Source: Chitinophaga sancti (GTDB lineage: Bacteria > Bacteroidota > Bacteroidia > Chitinophagales > Chitinophagaceae). From it: a DNA stretch of 64,000 nucleotides. This document shows, one piece after another, positions 1-7,526 of this stretch; the first letter of the stretch is position 1, and every line of letters starts with the position of its first letter. The stretch covers positions 8,210,001-8,274,000 of the forward strand of contig NZ_CP139247.1 in NCBI RefSeq assembly GCF_034087045.1. The letters are read 5' to 3'. The position numbers were made by a program, and so were the translations under genes. The notes beneath the pieces are model-generated. The model was not told the DNA's origin and searched no databases. It was given only the letters and a program-made list of their open reading frames with translations.

Positions 1-515
1 TGGACTACTTTGTAGTCAACGTCAGCTCCCCCAATACGCCTAACTTAAGGGCTTTGCAGGAAAAAGAACCGCTGAAACAGTTATTGCATCATTTGCAGAT
101 GCTGAATGAGCAGAAGGCGAAGCCAAAGCCGATTTTATTAAAAATAGCACCGGATCTGACGGATAGTCAGCTGGATGATATTATAGAGATTGTTACAGAA
201 ACAAAACTGGCAGGGCTGGTAGCTACGAATACGACGATTTCAAGAGAAGGATTACAGACTCCTCCCGATGAAGTGGAGGCGATTGGTGCGGGTGGTTTGA
301 GTGGTTTGCCGGTTAAGGAGAAGGCAACGGAGGTGATTCGGTATATTTCTAAGAAGACGAAGGGGAGTATTCCGATTATTGCGGTTGGAGGGATTTTTAC
401 GGCGGCAGATGCGCAGGAGAAGTTGGATGCGGGAGCGAGTTTGGTGCAGGTGTATACAGGGTTTATTTATGAGGGGCCGGCGATAGCGAAGAAGATATGT
501 GATGGGTTGAAGTAA
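1..515 (+). CDS. pyrD: Dihydroorotate dehydrogenase (quinone), 3' part
   Basis: This is the C-terminal half of class 2 dihydroorotate dehydrogenase, the FMN enzyme that oxidises dihydroorotate to orotate in pyrimidine synthesis at the membrane. The reading frame is open from base 3, so the start lies outside the window. Visible family landmarks are [14 protein letters not shown] near the left edge (substrate-binding loop), [27 protein letters not shown] and [16 protein letters not shown] (FMN phosphate binding and C-terminal segment). The end looks complete and is followed by a hairpin terminator. From about base 250 the codons become strikingly G-rich compared with the first part of the fragment. 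Confidence 0.95.
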   Translation, partial: DYFVVNVSSPNTPNLRALQEKEPLKQLLHHLQMLNEQKAKPKPILLKIAPDLTDSQLDDIIEIVTETKLAGLVATNTTISREGLQTPPDEVEAIGAGGLSGLPVKEKATEVIRYISKKTKGSIPIIAVGGIFTAADAQEKLDAGASLVQVYTGFIYEGPAIAKKICDGLK

Positions 516-523
516 AAAGATTG

Positions 524-556
524 AAAAGGCTGTTCTAAAAGAACAGCCTTTTTTAT
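524..556. terminator. Bidirectional hairpin terminator between pyrD and abi1
   Basis: A 10-bp stem (arms 526-535 and 541-550) is flanked by an A run on the left and a T run on the right. It can end transcription of pyrD on the plus strand and of the convergent Abi gene on the minus strand; the abi stop codon lies inside its T run. Confidence 0.8.
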
Positions 557-1461
557 TGCCACAAATCTTCTTCATCCCAATTTTCCGGAAATCCCATACG
601 TTCCAGGTCAATTCCTCTATATTTTACTAACAACTCCATTAGTTTGTAACTAAAATCATTTCCCGGGCTGGCGGTGTGTAATAGATAGCGAACGATACAT
701 AATTGGTAGTATAATCTTTCACTCTCTACACTTCCAGTTGGAGGTATGTTATTAATCCAGCGTAATTTAACATGTCGTATTTCTCTCGGGAGGAACGAAA
801 ATATTCTGTAGCAAATTAATGAGTGATGGGCACAATAATTTCTAAGCATTGATACAACCTGTATCCATGACTGGAACCATTTGTCTTTAGAAATCCCGTA
901 TACATTAGCTATTATCTTTTTTTCTTTAACATCACTTCGGATATTTCTATAGATCTTGGATAATGTACCGAAAGAAAGTATATGTAATGTTTTCCAGGCT
1001 GGAGGATGTTCATATTTGCTATTTCTTCTATCATGCTGCTTTATGAAGTCTTCATCAGATCGTTCAAGCTCACGATTAATCGTTTCGATTACTTCATTCA
1101 CTCTTTCTTCACTAAAAAATACAGACTTATTTGCAAACCAGTTCGAACCATAAGAGGGGCACATCATATTGATCAGGATTGCACGAAAAGAGACCTCTAT
1201 ACGCTCAATAGCGTCCATTATTAATAGTCGGAGTTCACGATCAAAATTATAGAGTTCAATAACATGATCGAATGAAGTACCAGTCATAAATGTATTACTG
1301 ACTTGGCTTTTCTGTAAATATTTCCAGTAACCTGATAATCTGTAAAATCCTACATGGGTTAAATAATGAATTGACTCATCAGAACTACTAATTATTAAAC
1401 CGCGTTGTTCAAGGATTTTTATTTGGTCTGGTAACGTGAATGGTCTTTCAATGGAATTCAT
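553..1461 (-). CDS. Abi family HEPN protein, copy 1
   Basis: A 302-residue protein of the Abi_2 (AbiD/AbiF-like) family. These are phage-defence or toxin-like proteins with a HEPN fold, expected to act as cytoplasmic RNases. The N-terminal hallmark HYLTHVGFYRLSGYW (32-46), the segment NFDRELRLLIMDAIERIEV (72-90) and the HEPN motif RNYCAH (R207-H212, RX4H) followed by HSLICYR are all present, so the protein looks intact and active. It is about three-quarters identical by eye to a second copy at 2620-3531. The ATG follows directly after the T run of a terminator-like hairpin, leaving no room for a ribosome binding site of its own transcript; expression by read-through from the upstream small-RNA promoter is inferred. 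RNase activity is inferred from the motif only. Confidence 0.85.
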   Translation of the reverse strand: MNSIERPFTLPDQIKILEQRGLIISSSDESIHYLTHVGFYRLSGYWKYLQKSQVSNTFMTGTSFDHVIELYNFDRELRLLIMDAIERIEVSFRAILINMMCPSYGSNWFANKSVFFSEERVNEVIETINRELERSDEDFIKQHDRRNSKYEHPPAWKTLHILSFGTLSKIYRNIRSDVKEKKIIANVYGISKDKWFQSWIQVVSMLRNYCAHHSLICYRIFSFLPREIRHVKLRWINNIPPTGSVESERLYYQLCIVRYLLHTASPGNDFSYKLMELLVKYRGIDLERMGFPENWDEEDLWQ

Positions 1462-1520
1462 ATAAAAAAAATGCCCCGCCTCGGGTGCGCTGATCTAACG
1501 GGAAGCGTGGCGGGTTCTGT
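1462..1520 (-). ncRNA. Small structured RNA, array copy 1 (leader of abi1)
   Basis: On the minus strand a promoter (TTTG at 1558-1555, 21-nt spacer, TATATTTG at 1533-1526) is followed by a GC-rich hairpin: outer stem CCCGCC/GGCGGG (1514-1509 with 1480-1475), inner stem GCGCU-like/AGCG (1504-1507 with 1488-1491), then a run of T ending at the abi ATG. It would give an RNA of about 55-60 nt with an intrinsic terminator. The same element occurs five times in 2.1 kb with exactly conserved promoter spacing. The loop is subtype A, shared with copy 3. The transcript start is estimated, not known. Confidence 0.7.
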
Positions 1521-1668
1521 TAGCACAAATATACTTTCATTTATTCAAAAAAAACAAATTTTCACCTATCTAAAAAAGCATTTTTCATTAATTGATTGCT
1601 ACATTATTTGATTGCTATTATTTTTCTCATCTATACAAAAATCGAACCTTCTTAATTCCTCGATTTTC

Positions 1669-1789
1669 TTCAATCACAACAAACTAAATAACGATTCGTT
1701 TTCTTCGAATCATTTATTATTTAAGCGTGTTTTCTAAGGATTCTAATATGATGAAGTTATAACGTGAATAGTCTTCCAGTGGAGTTCAT
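1669..1789 (-). pseudogene. Decayed 5' stub of an abi gene (array copy 2)
   Basis: Downstream of RNA copy 2 the minus strand begins with a clear remnant of the abi start: the first ten codons read MNSTGRLFTL followed by a stop, against MNSIERPFTL in abi1. Beyond the stop, stretches still align to abi codons about 25-40, for instance the DNA encoding MINDLEETNHYL in abi2. The remaining four-fifths of the gene is gone and the sequence joins a 3' flank shared with the intact copies. Confidence 0.75.
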
Positions 1790-1847
1790 ATAAAAAAATG
1801 CCCCGCCTCTGGTACGCTGATCTTACGAGAAGCGCGGCGGGGACTGT
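1790..1847 (-). ncRNA. Small structured RNA, array copy 2 (orphan)
   Basis: Same architecture as copy 1: TTTG (1885-1882), 21-nt spacer, TATATTTG (1860-1853), GC hairpin and a seven-base T run (1798-1792). The loop is subtype B. It precedes only a degenerate abi stub, yet promoter, stem and terminator are intact, suggesting the RNA is maintained independently of its toxin-like partner. Confidence 0.65.
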
Positions 1848-1997
1848 TAACACAAATATACTTTCATTTATTCAAAAAAAACAAATTTTCAGTTGTCTAA
1901 AAAAGCATTTTTCATTAGTTGATTCCTACATTATTTGATTGCTATTATTATTCTAATCTATACAAAAACAAACCTTCTTAATTCCTCGATTTTCTTC

Positions 1998-2115
1998 AAT
2001 CACAACAAACTAAATAACGATTCGTCTTCTTACGAATCATTTTTATTTAACCGAGCTATATAAGGATTCTAATTTGATGAAGTTATAAGGTAAATAGTCT
2101 TCCAGTGGAGTTCAT
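1998..2115 (-). pseudogene. Decayed 5' stub of an abi gene (array copy 3)
   Basis: The minus strand again starts with ATG and ten codons MNSTGRLFTL then a stop, differing from the copy 2 stub by silent changes (TTC to TTT, ACG to ACC). Further downstream the degenerate match to abi codons 25-40 continues. Most of the gene is missing. The silent changes could reflect chance or selection on a ten-codon reading frame; two copies are too few to tell. Confidence 0.72.
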
Positions 2116-2174
2116 CTAAATAAAATGCCCCGCCTCGGGTGCGCTGATCTGACGGGAAGCGTGGCGGGTTCTGT
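2116..2174 (-). ncRNA. Small structured RNA, array copy 3 (orphan)
   Basis: Promoter TTTG (2212-2209), 21-nt spacer and TATATTTG (2187-2180) are followed by the conserved hairpin (outer stem 2168-2163 with 2134-2129). The loop is subtype A like copy 1. The T run is interrupted, so termination may be weaker. It is followed by an abi stub only. Confidence 0.65.
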
Positions 2175-2321
2175 CAACACAAATATACTATAACCAATAA
2201 GACAAAAACAAATTTTCACCTATCTAAAAAAGCATTTTTCATTAGTTGATTACTACATTATTTGATCGTTATTATTATTCTCATCTAAACAAAAAACTAA
2301 CCACATTAACTCCTCCATTTC

Positions 2322-2396
2322 CATCAATCACACCAAACTATCTAAATATTTTAATTTGCTAAAGCTAAAAGAAAATAGCTTTCCAGTGAAGTTCAT
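2322..2396 (-). pseudogene. Decayed 5' stub of an abi gene (array copy 4)
   Basis: The minus strand begins MNFTGKLF, recognisably the abi N-terminus, but then diverges and stops after 22 codons. It has lost more than the stubs of copies 2 and 3; the segment resembling abi codons 25-40 is mostly deleted. Confidence 0.6.
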
Positions 2397-2454
2397 ATAA
2401 AAAAATGCCCCGCCTGTGGTACGCTGATCTGACGAGAAGCGCGGCGGGTTCTGT
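2397..2454 (-). ncRNA. Small structured RNA, array copy 4 (orphan)
   Basis: Promoter TTTG (2492-2489), 21-nt spacer and TATATTTG (2467-2460); hairpin outer stem 2448-2443 with 2414-2409; T run 2405-2399. Subtype B loop. Followed by an abi stub only. Confidence 0.65.
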
Positions 2455-2619
2455 TAACACAAATATACTATAACCAATAAGACAAAAACAAATTTCCACC
2501 TACCTAAAAAATCAATTTTTAATAATTGATCCCAGTATTATTCAATCGATATTCTCCTTCACATTTTACAAAAACACGACTCTAATCGAACCTTCTACAA
2601 TCAACTATTATAAACTTCA

Positions 2620-3531
2620 TCATTGCCACAAATCTTCCTCATCCCAATTCTCCAAAAATCCCATCTTCTCTAAATCAATCCCTCTATACTTCACCAACAA
2701 TTCCATCAACCTATAACTAAAATCATTCCCCGGACTCGCTGTATGTAACAAATACCTTACAATGCATATCTGATAATACAATTGCTTACTTTCGACTCTA
2801 CTCCCATCAGGAATATTTTTTATCCATGGTAGTTTTGTACGTCGAATCTCCTTAGGACGGGACAAAAACATTCTGTAACAAATCAATGAATGATGCGCAC
2901 AATAATTTCTAAGAATAGACACTACCTGTACCCATGATTGAAGCCATTTCTCCTCAGGAAGCCCATACAAATTTGAAATGATCTTTTTCTCTCTAATATC
3001 GTTCCGAATGTTTCTATAAATCTTGGACAATGTGCCAAAAGAAAGTATCCGCAAAGTCTCCCATGCTGGTGGATGTTCAAATCCACTTTTCTGTTTATCA
3101 TGCTGCTTTATAAATACTTCATCTGATCGCTCAAGCTCGCGGTTGATCGTTTCAATGACACCACTTAATCTTTCTTCACTAAAAAATATAGTTTTATTTG
3201 TAAACCAGTTTGAGCCATAAACAGGACACATCATGTTAATCATGATAGCACGAAAAGATACTTCTATACGCTCTAAAGCGTCTAATAACAATAGCCGGAG
3301 TTCACGATCAAAATTATATAGATCAATAACCTGGTCGAAAGTAGCACCAGAAATAAATGCATTTCGGATATTCTCCTTCTGCAAAAATTGCCAATACTCT
3401 GCCAATCTAAAAAATCCTACATGCGCCAGATAATGATTCGTTTCTTCCAAATCATTTATCATTAAGCCACGTTGTTGAAGAATTTTAATCTGGTCTGGTA
3501 ATAATGGGAATGGTCGTTCAATGGATTTCAT
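2620..3531 (-). CDS. Abi family HEPN protein, copy 2
   Basis: A 303-residue paralogue of the Abi protein at 553-1461 with the same landmarks: HYLAHVGFFRLAEYW (33-47), NFDRELRLLLLDALERIEV and the HEPN RX4H motif RNYCAH (R208-H213). It heads the array in transcriptional order and follows RNA copy 5. Like copy 1 its ATG abuts the T run of the upstream hairpin. The open frame over 900 bases, conserved motifs and mostly conservative differences from copy 1 argue that both are functional. Substrate and activation trigger are unknown. Confidence 0.85.
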   Translation of the reverse strand: MKSIERPFPLLPDQIKILQQRGLMINDLEETNHYLAHVGFFRLAEYWQFLQKENIRNAFISGATFDQVIDLYNFDRELRLLLLDALERIEVSFRAIMINMMCPVYGSNWFTNKTIFFSEERLSGVIETINRELERSDEVFIKQHDKQKSGFEHPPAWETLRILSFGTLSKIYRNIRNDIREKKIISNLYGLPEEKWLQSWVQVVSILRNYCAHHSLICYRMFLSRPKEIRRTKLPWIKNIPDGSRVESKQLYYQICIVRYLLHTASPGNDFSYRLMELLVKYRGIDLEKMGFLENWDEEDLWQ

Positions 3532-3589
3532 AAAAAAAAAATGTCCCGCCTTGGTACGCTGATCTGACGAGAAGCGCGGCGGGTTCTGT
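3532..3589 (-). ncRNA. Small structured RNA, array copy 5 (leader of abi2)
   Basis: Promoter TTTG (3627-3624), 21-nt spacer and TATATTTG (3602-3595); hairpin outer stem 3583-3578 with 3550-3545; T run of ten (3541-3532) directly before the abi2 ATG. Subtype B loop. The most complete terminator of the five copies, placed before an intact gene. Confidence 0.7.
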
Positions 3590-3639
3590 TAACACAAATA
3601 TACACCCATTCTTTAGTCAAAAACAAATTTTTCCCACAA

Positions 3640-3694
3640 AAAAAAAGATATTCTTCAATTTTTAATCAAAAAATTAAAAATTGAAGAATATCTC
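3640..3694 (-). terminator. Strong terminator at the end of the GH127 operon
   Basis: A perfect 20-bp inverted repeat (3647-3666 with 3673-3692, 6-nt loop) is followed on the minus strand by about ten T. It lies 24 bases beyond the GH127 stop codon and separates this operon from the abi array promoter. Confidence 0.85.
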
Positions 3695-3716
3695 AATCAT
3701 TTCAATCACCCAATTA

Positions 3717-5714
3717 TCACTTCAAACTCACCTCCTTCACCCTCTCCAAAAACCATACACTCATCTCCCCCTCTCCCCTATTCGCCCAACTATAATAAGG
3801 TATCAACGTCACCCCCTCTTTTACCGTCTTCACCTCCTGCCTCTCCCGCTCTACATTCACCCTCTTCCCCTCTCCCTTCAACACCACTACCCCATTCAAC
3901 AACCCCTTCTCCATCACCACATCCCACTTACTCCCCAACTGAAACAAATTACTCACCTTCCCCCCATTATCCTTCCACTCCGCACAATACACCAACGGCC
4001 CCCGCTGTATCGCCACCTTCCCCACATCATCCACCAACCTGCTATCCGCTAACACCTCCTTCACCTCCATCGGCAAATTCATCGTCACCACATCCCCCTT
4101 CTTCCACTGCCTGCTCACTACCGCATACCCCTTCTCCATCTTATATGCAACCGGCTGCCCATTTACTTTTATCACCACTGCAGCATAAGAAGTATCCTTA
4201 AACCAATACAACCCATCCGGTATCGCCTCTCCCTTCGCCCATCCCGGTACCCGCACATACAAATCAAAAGCTGTCGCCTTCACCGGATCTATTTTTAATT
4301 CAATATTCCCCTCCCACGGATAATCATGCTGCTGCGTAACTACCACATCCGCATTATTCACTTTCAATTTTGCCGTACTATTTATATACAAATTCACATA
4401 CACCTTCTTCCCCTCCTGCGCATACATATACCCCGGCACTGATGGCAAAAACCGCACTAAATTCGTCGGACAACATGAACACTCAAACCACCCTGAACGA
4501 CCCGGCTCTAAACTCCCATGCTTCACCCCATCTGTCACCTGCATCGCATTCGTATAAAAAAACGACTTCCCATCCAACCCCAATCCTGATATTAACCCAT
4601 TATACATCACCTTCTCCAACAAATCTATATACTTCGCATCCCCATGCAATAAAAACATCCGCTCATTCCAAAACGCATTCCCGATCGCCGCACACGTTTC
4701 ATTATAAGCCGTCGCATTCGGCAACTCATAATCCTCTCCAAACCGCTCCCCTTCCGGCACCGCACCTATCCCTCCCTGCACATATATCTTCTTCCCCGTC
4801 ATATTATTCCATATCCTGTCTATCGCCGCCAAATACGCTGTATCCCCATCTATCGCCGCTATATCTGCCATCGCTGAATACAGGTACATCGCCCTTACCG
4901 CATGCCCTTCCGCCTCATCCTGCGCCGTCACCGGCTTATCATCCTGCCAATACTTCCCATTCTGCCACTCATTCTTACTCCTCTTATCATACGCCCGCTT
5001 CCCTCTCTCATCTATAAAAAACTTCGCCAGCGCCAGGTAATCTTTCCGCCCTGTGATACGATATAATTTCACTAACCCCATCTCTACCACCTCATGCCCT
5101 GGCGCCACACCTCTCTTCCCTGGCCCAAATGTTTGCACCAACAAATCCGCATTCTTCAACGCGATATCCAGGAAATTCTTCTTCCCCGTCGCCAGGTAAT
5201 GCGCACTCGCCGCCTCAAACAAATGCCCTGAATTATACAACTCATGACTCAACACATGCTCATTCACCCACCGCTCAGGCCCCGCCCACTCTGGTGGATG
5301 CAAAGGATCGATCGTCCTCGCCGTATACAAATACCCATCCGGTTCCTGCGCCTTCGCTACTATCGCTATCAATGAATCTACATACCTATCCATTTGCTTG
5401 TCCGGCGTCACTGCCATCGAGAACGAAGCCCCTTCTATCGTCTTATAAATATCCGTATCATCGAATGTAAACTTCGTACAAAACTTTCCCGAGTGCGCTG
5501 CCGCCATCTCAAAATTCTTCACCCTGCCGGTATTCTCACACCGCGCAAACGACGCCGGAATCGTTACTGTATGATTCACCTGGATACGCGGCAACCAAAA
5601 ATTGTCCGTCAATTTTACAGCGGTAAAATTGACTGCACGGATCGGGTAATCCGCTTGTTGGGCTGATAAGGTAACTGAATAGAACAGTGACAATGATAAT
5701 AATAATCGCTTCAT
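3717..5714 (-). CDS. Glycoside hydrolase family 127, beta-L-arabinofuranosidase type
   Basis: A 665-residue exported GH127 enzyme. The family includes beta-L-arabinofuranosidases (HypBA1 type) that release L-arabinose from plant glycans. A signal peptide (MKRLLLSLSLFYSVTLSAQ) is followed by the all-alpha catalytic barrel and C-terminal beta domains. The zinc and catalytic residues of HypBA1 have clear counterparts: E339 and C341 in NETCAAIGNAFW, and C414/C415 in ECSCCPTN (C414 the presumed nucleophile). Length fits the family. It is the last gene of a sigma-FecR-SusC-SusD-hydrolase unit. The coding strand is unusually G-rich at third positions, which produces long spurious frames on the opposite strand. 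Exact substrate is not provable from sequence. Confidence 0.88.
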   Translation of the reverse strand: MKRLLLSLSLFYSVTLSAQQADYPIRAVNFTAVKLTDNFWLPRIQVNHTVTIPASFARCENTGRVKNFEMAAAHSGKFCTKFTFDDTDIYKTIEGASFSMAVTPDKQMDRYVDSLIAIVAKAQEPDGYLYTARTIDPLHPPEWAGPERWVNEHVLSHELYNSGHLFEAASAHYLATGKKNFLDIALKNADLLVQTFGPGKRGVAPGHEVVEMGLVKLYRITGRKDYLALAKFFIDERGKRAYDKRSKNEWQNGKYWQDDKPVTAQDEAEGHAVRAMYLYSAMADIAAIDGDTAYLAAIDRIWNNMTGKKIYVQGGIGAVPEGERFGEDYELPNATAYNETCAAIGNAFWNERMFLLHGDAKYIDLLEKVMYNGLISGLGLDGKSFFYTNAMQVTDGVKHGSLEPGRSGWFECSCCPTNLVRFLPSVPGYMYAQEGKKVYVNLYINSTAKLKVNNADVVVTQQHDYPWEGNIELKIDPVKATAFDLYVRVPGWAKGEAIPDGLYWFKDTSYAAVVIKVNGQPVAYKMEKGYAVVSRQWKKGDVVTMNLPMEVKEVLADSRLVDDVGKVAIQRGPLVYCAEWKDNGGKVSNLFQLGSKWDVVMEKGLLNGVVVLKGEGKRVNVERERQEVKTVKEGVTLIPYYSWANRGEGEMSVWFLERVKEVSLK

Positions 5715-5905
5715 AATCGTGCATGTTTATAATAGAATACTGGAAAGGGCCGCAGCCCTTCCCACAAAAAAGACCTATCTCAAAAAATAATTCTTCCAAA
5801 AAATTCTAAAACGTCGCTTAGTATCTACTCAACACTTCGCAAAAATCTTTCAGACACATCACAAAAAGGCACTCAGTAAACTCACAAAACAACTTCACCG
5901 CTATC

Positions 5906-7516
5906 CTAGTAACCCGTGTTCTGCTTCAAATTCGCATTCTTATTCAACTCCGTCCTTGGTATCGGATACAAACTCCTATAATCCCCATTCGGACTATGCG
6001 AAAACCAACTCTTCTTCGTAAACACACCAAACCTGATCATATCCTGCCTCCTTCTTCCCTCCTGGCTAAACTCCCATCCCAACTCATCCAAAAACCGTCC
6101 ATACACCACATCACTCCCACCCTGAAAACTTGAATCCAGATGATTCCTCAACCCATAATCATACACACTCCCCTTCAACAGATCTGCCCCCGTCACCGTC
6201 GCCTTTGATGGATTCGTTGAAAATGACCGCTGCCTTACCGTCGTCACCAACGTAGCCGCATCCCCACTATTCCCCGTCCGCAACAAACTCTCCGCCTTCA
6301 TCATCAACACATCTGCATACCTGAACAATGGCCAGTCATTACTCAACTGCACCTGCGCCTTCTGCTTTATCTCAAACTTCCCTAATCTATACCCATGTAT
6401 CTCCTCGGATGCATCTATCCCCGGCACCGCGTTGATATAATTCAATGGCTGCCCTGAATAAGCCCCCATCGTACAATTCAACACCTCTCCACCCGCACTG
6501 TACTGCTGCCCCTTTATCCAGTTATCCCTGAGCCGGTCATCGTCCGCATCATACGTCTTTATAAACTGTGGTATCGCACATATCCCTCCCCACGGCGTGG
6601 ACTTCAAATTATACGTCGCCTGGTTCGCCGGTTGCAACGTCTCCATATGTATATCAAATGCATTCCAGTTTGTTACATACGTCTCATCAAAAGGTAATGC
6701 AAAAATGATCTCTGGTGAGTTCTCATTCTCCGTAATGAACACATTCCGCTGCGCAGCCTCCAAAGCAAACCCTACATGAGAATCTATCAGCGTATCACAC
6801 TGCTTTATACACTCTGCCCATGCCGGCGTACCCGTATACACCTCCGCATTCAGGTACATCTTGGCCAACAACGCATGTGCCGCCCACTGATTGAATTTAC
6901 CATACGTCGTTCCATCATTCTTCGCACTCAACAATGGCAGATAGGTATTGATTTCATTCACGATAAAATCATATACCTCTTTCCTTGTATTCTGTGTAGG
7001 CAAATAACCCGTCGGCACATTGAACTCCGTCACCAATGGTACATTCCCATAAAAATCACACAACACATAATAATAAGATGCCCGCAATACATGCAACTCC
7101 GCCAGCGTTGCATGCTTGGCCGCTGAATCTGATATAGGTATGATCCCTGATTCTAACTGATAAATCACCCTGTTACAATTCGTAATCCCCGAATATGCAC
7201 GCCCCCATGTCTGTACCACGATATCATCATCCGCCGTCCAGGTATGCTCATGTATACGCAGGTAAATCCCCCCATCTACCCAACCATTCGGCCTCGCCGG
7301 TATCACCACTTCATCTCCTGATACTTCCTGTGCACGGAACAATCCATTCCAATCATTCATCACATACCGCCAGTTTACATACGCTGCCCCTACTAAGCTT
7401 GCCAAATCTTCTGTAGTCGGATCAAACTGGCTATCAATGATCTTATTATAACTGGTATCTTTTAGTTTGGTACAGGCCATTGCAAACAGCACTGCTATCC
7501 ATATATATCTTTTCAT
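5906..7516 (-). CDS. SusD/RagB family glycan-binding lipoprotein
   Basis: A 536-residue SusD-like outer-membrane lipoprotein that caps the SusC channel and binds oligosaccharide. The lipobox is AMAC (Cys15). The C-terminus carries the SusD hallmark of a re-engineered helix region ending in RTELNKNANLKQNTGY. It starts 10 bases after the SusC stop codon and precedes the GH127 gene, so it is probably co-transcribed in a single arabinose-glycan utilisation locus. Confidence 0.93.
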   Translation of the reverse strand: MKRYIWIAVLFAMACTKLKDTSYNKIIDSQFDPTTEDLASLVGAAYVNWRYVMNDWNGLFRAQEVSGDEVVIPARPNGWVDGGIYLRIHEHTWTADDDIVVQTWGRAYSGITNCNRVIYQLESGIIPISDSAAKHATLAELHVLRASYYYVLCDFYGNVPLVTEFNVPTGYLPTQNTRKEVYDFIVNEINTYLPLLSAKNDGTTYGKFNQWAAHALLAKMYLNAEVYTGTPAWAECIKQCDTLIDSHVGFALEAAQRNVFITENENSPEIIFALPFDETYVTNWNAFDIHMETLQPANQATYNLKSTPWGGICAIPQFIKTYDADDDRLRDNWIKGQQYSAGGEVLNCTMGAYSGQPLNYINAVPGIDASEEIHGYRLGKFEIKQKAQVQLSNDWPLFRYADVLMMKAESLLRTGNSGDAATLVTTVRQRSFSTNPSKATVTGADLLKGSVYDYGLRNHLDSSFQGGSDVVYGRFLDELGWEFSQEGRRRQDMIRFGVFTKKSWFSHSPNGDYRSLYPIPRTELNKNANLKQNTGY

Positions 7517-7526
7517 TGCTTTGGTT

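Noticed and set aside
1462..3630. The repeats looked at first like a CRISPR array.
   Set aside because: Units are about 280-330 bases apart or separated by whole genes, contain promoters and terminators, and the sequence between them is homologous rather than unique spacer sequence.
3681..5666. Several long plus-strand frames opposite the GH127 gene.
   Set aside because: They are His/Pro/Ser/Tyr-rich translations of a G-rich coding strand read backwards and have no family character.
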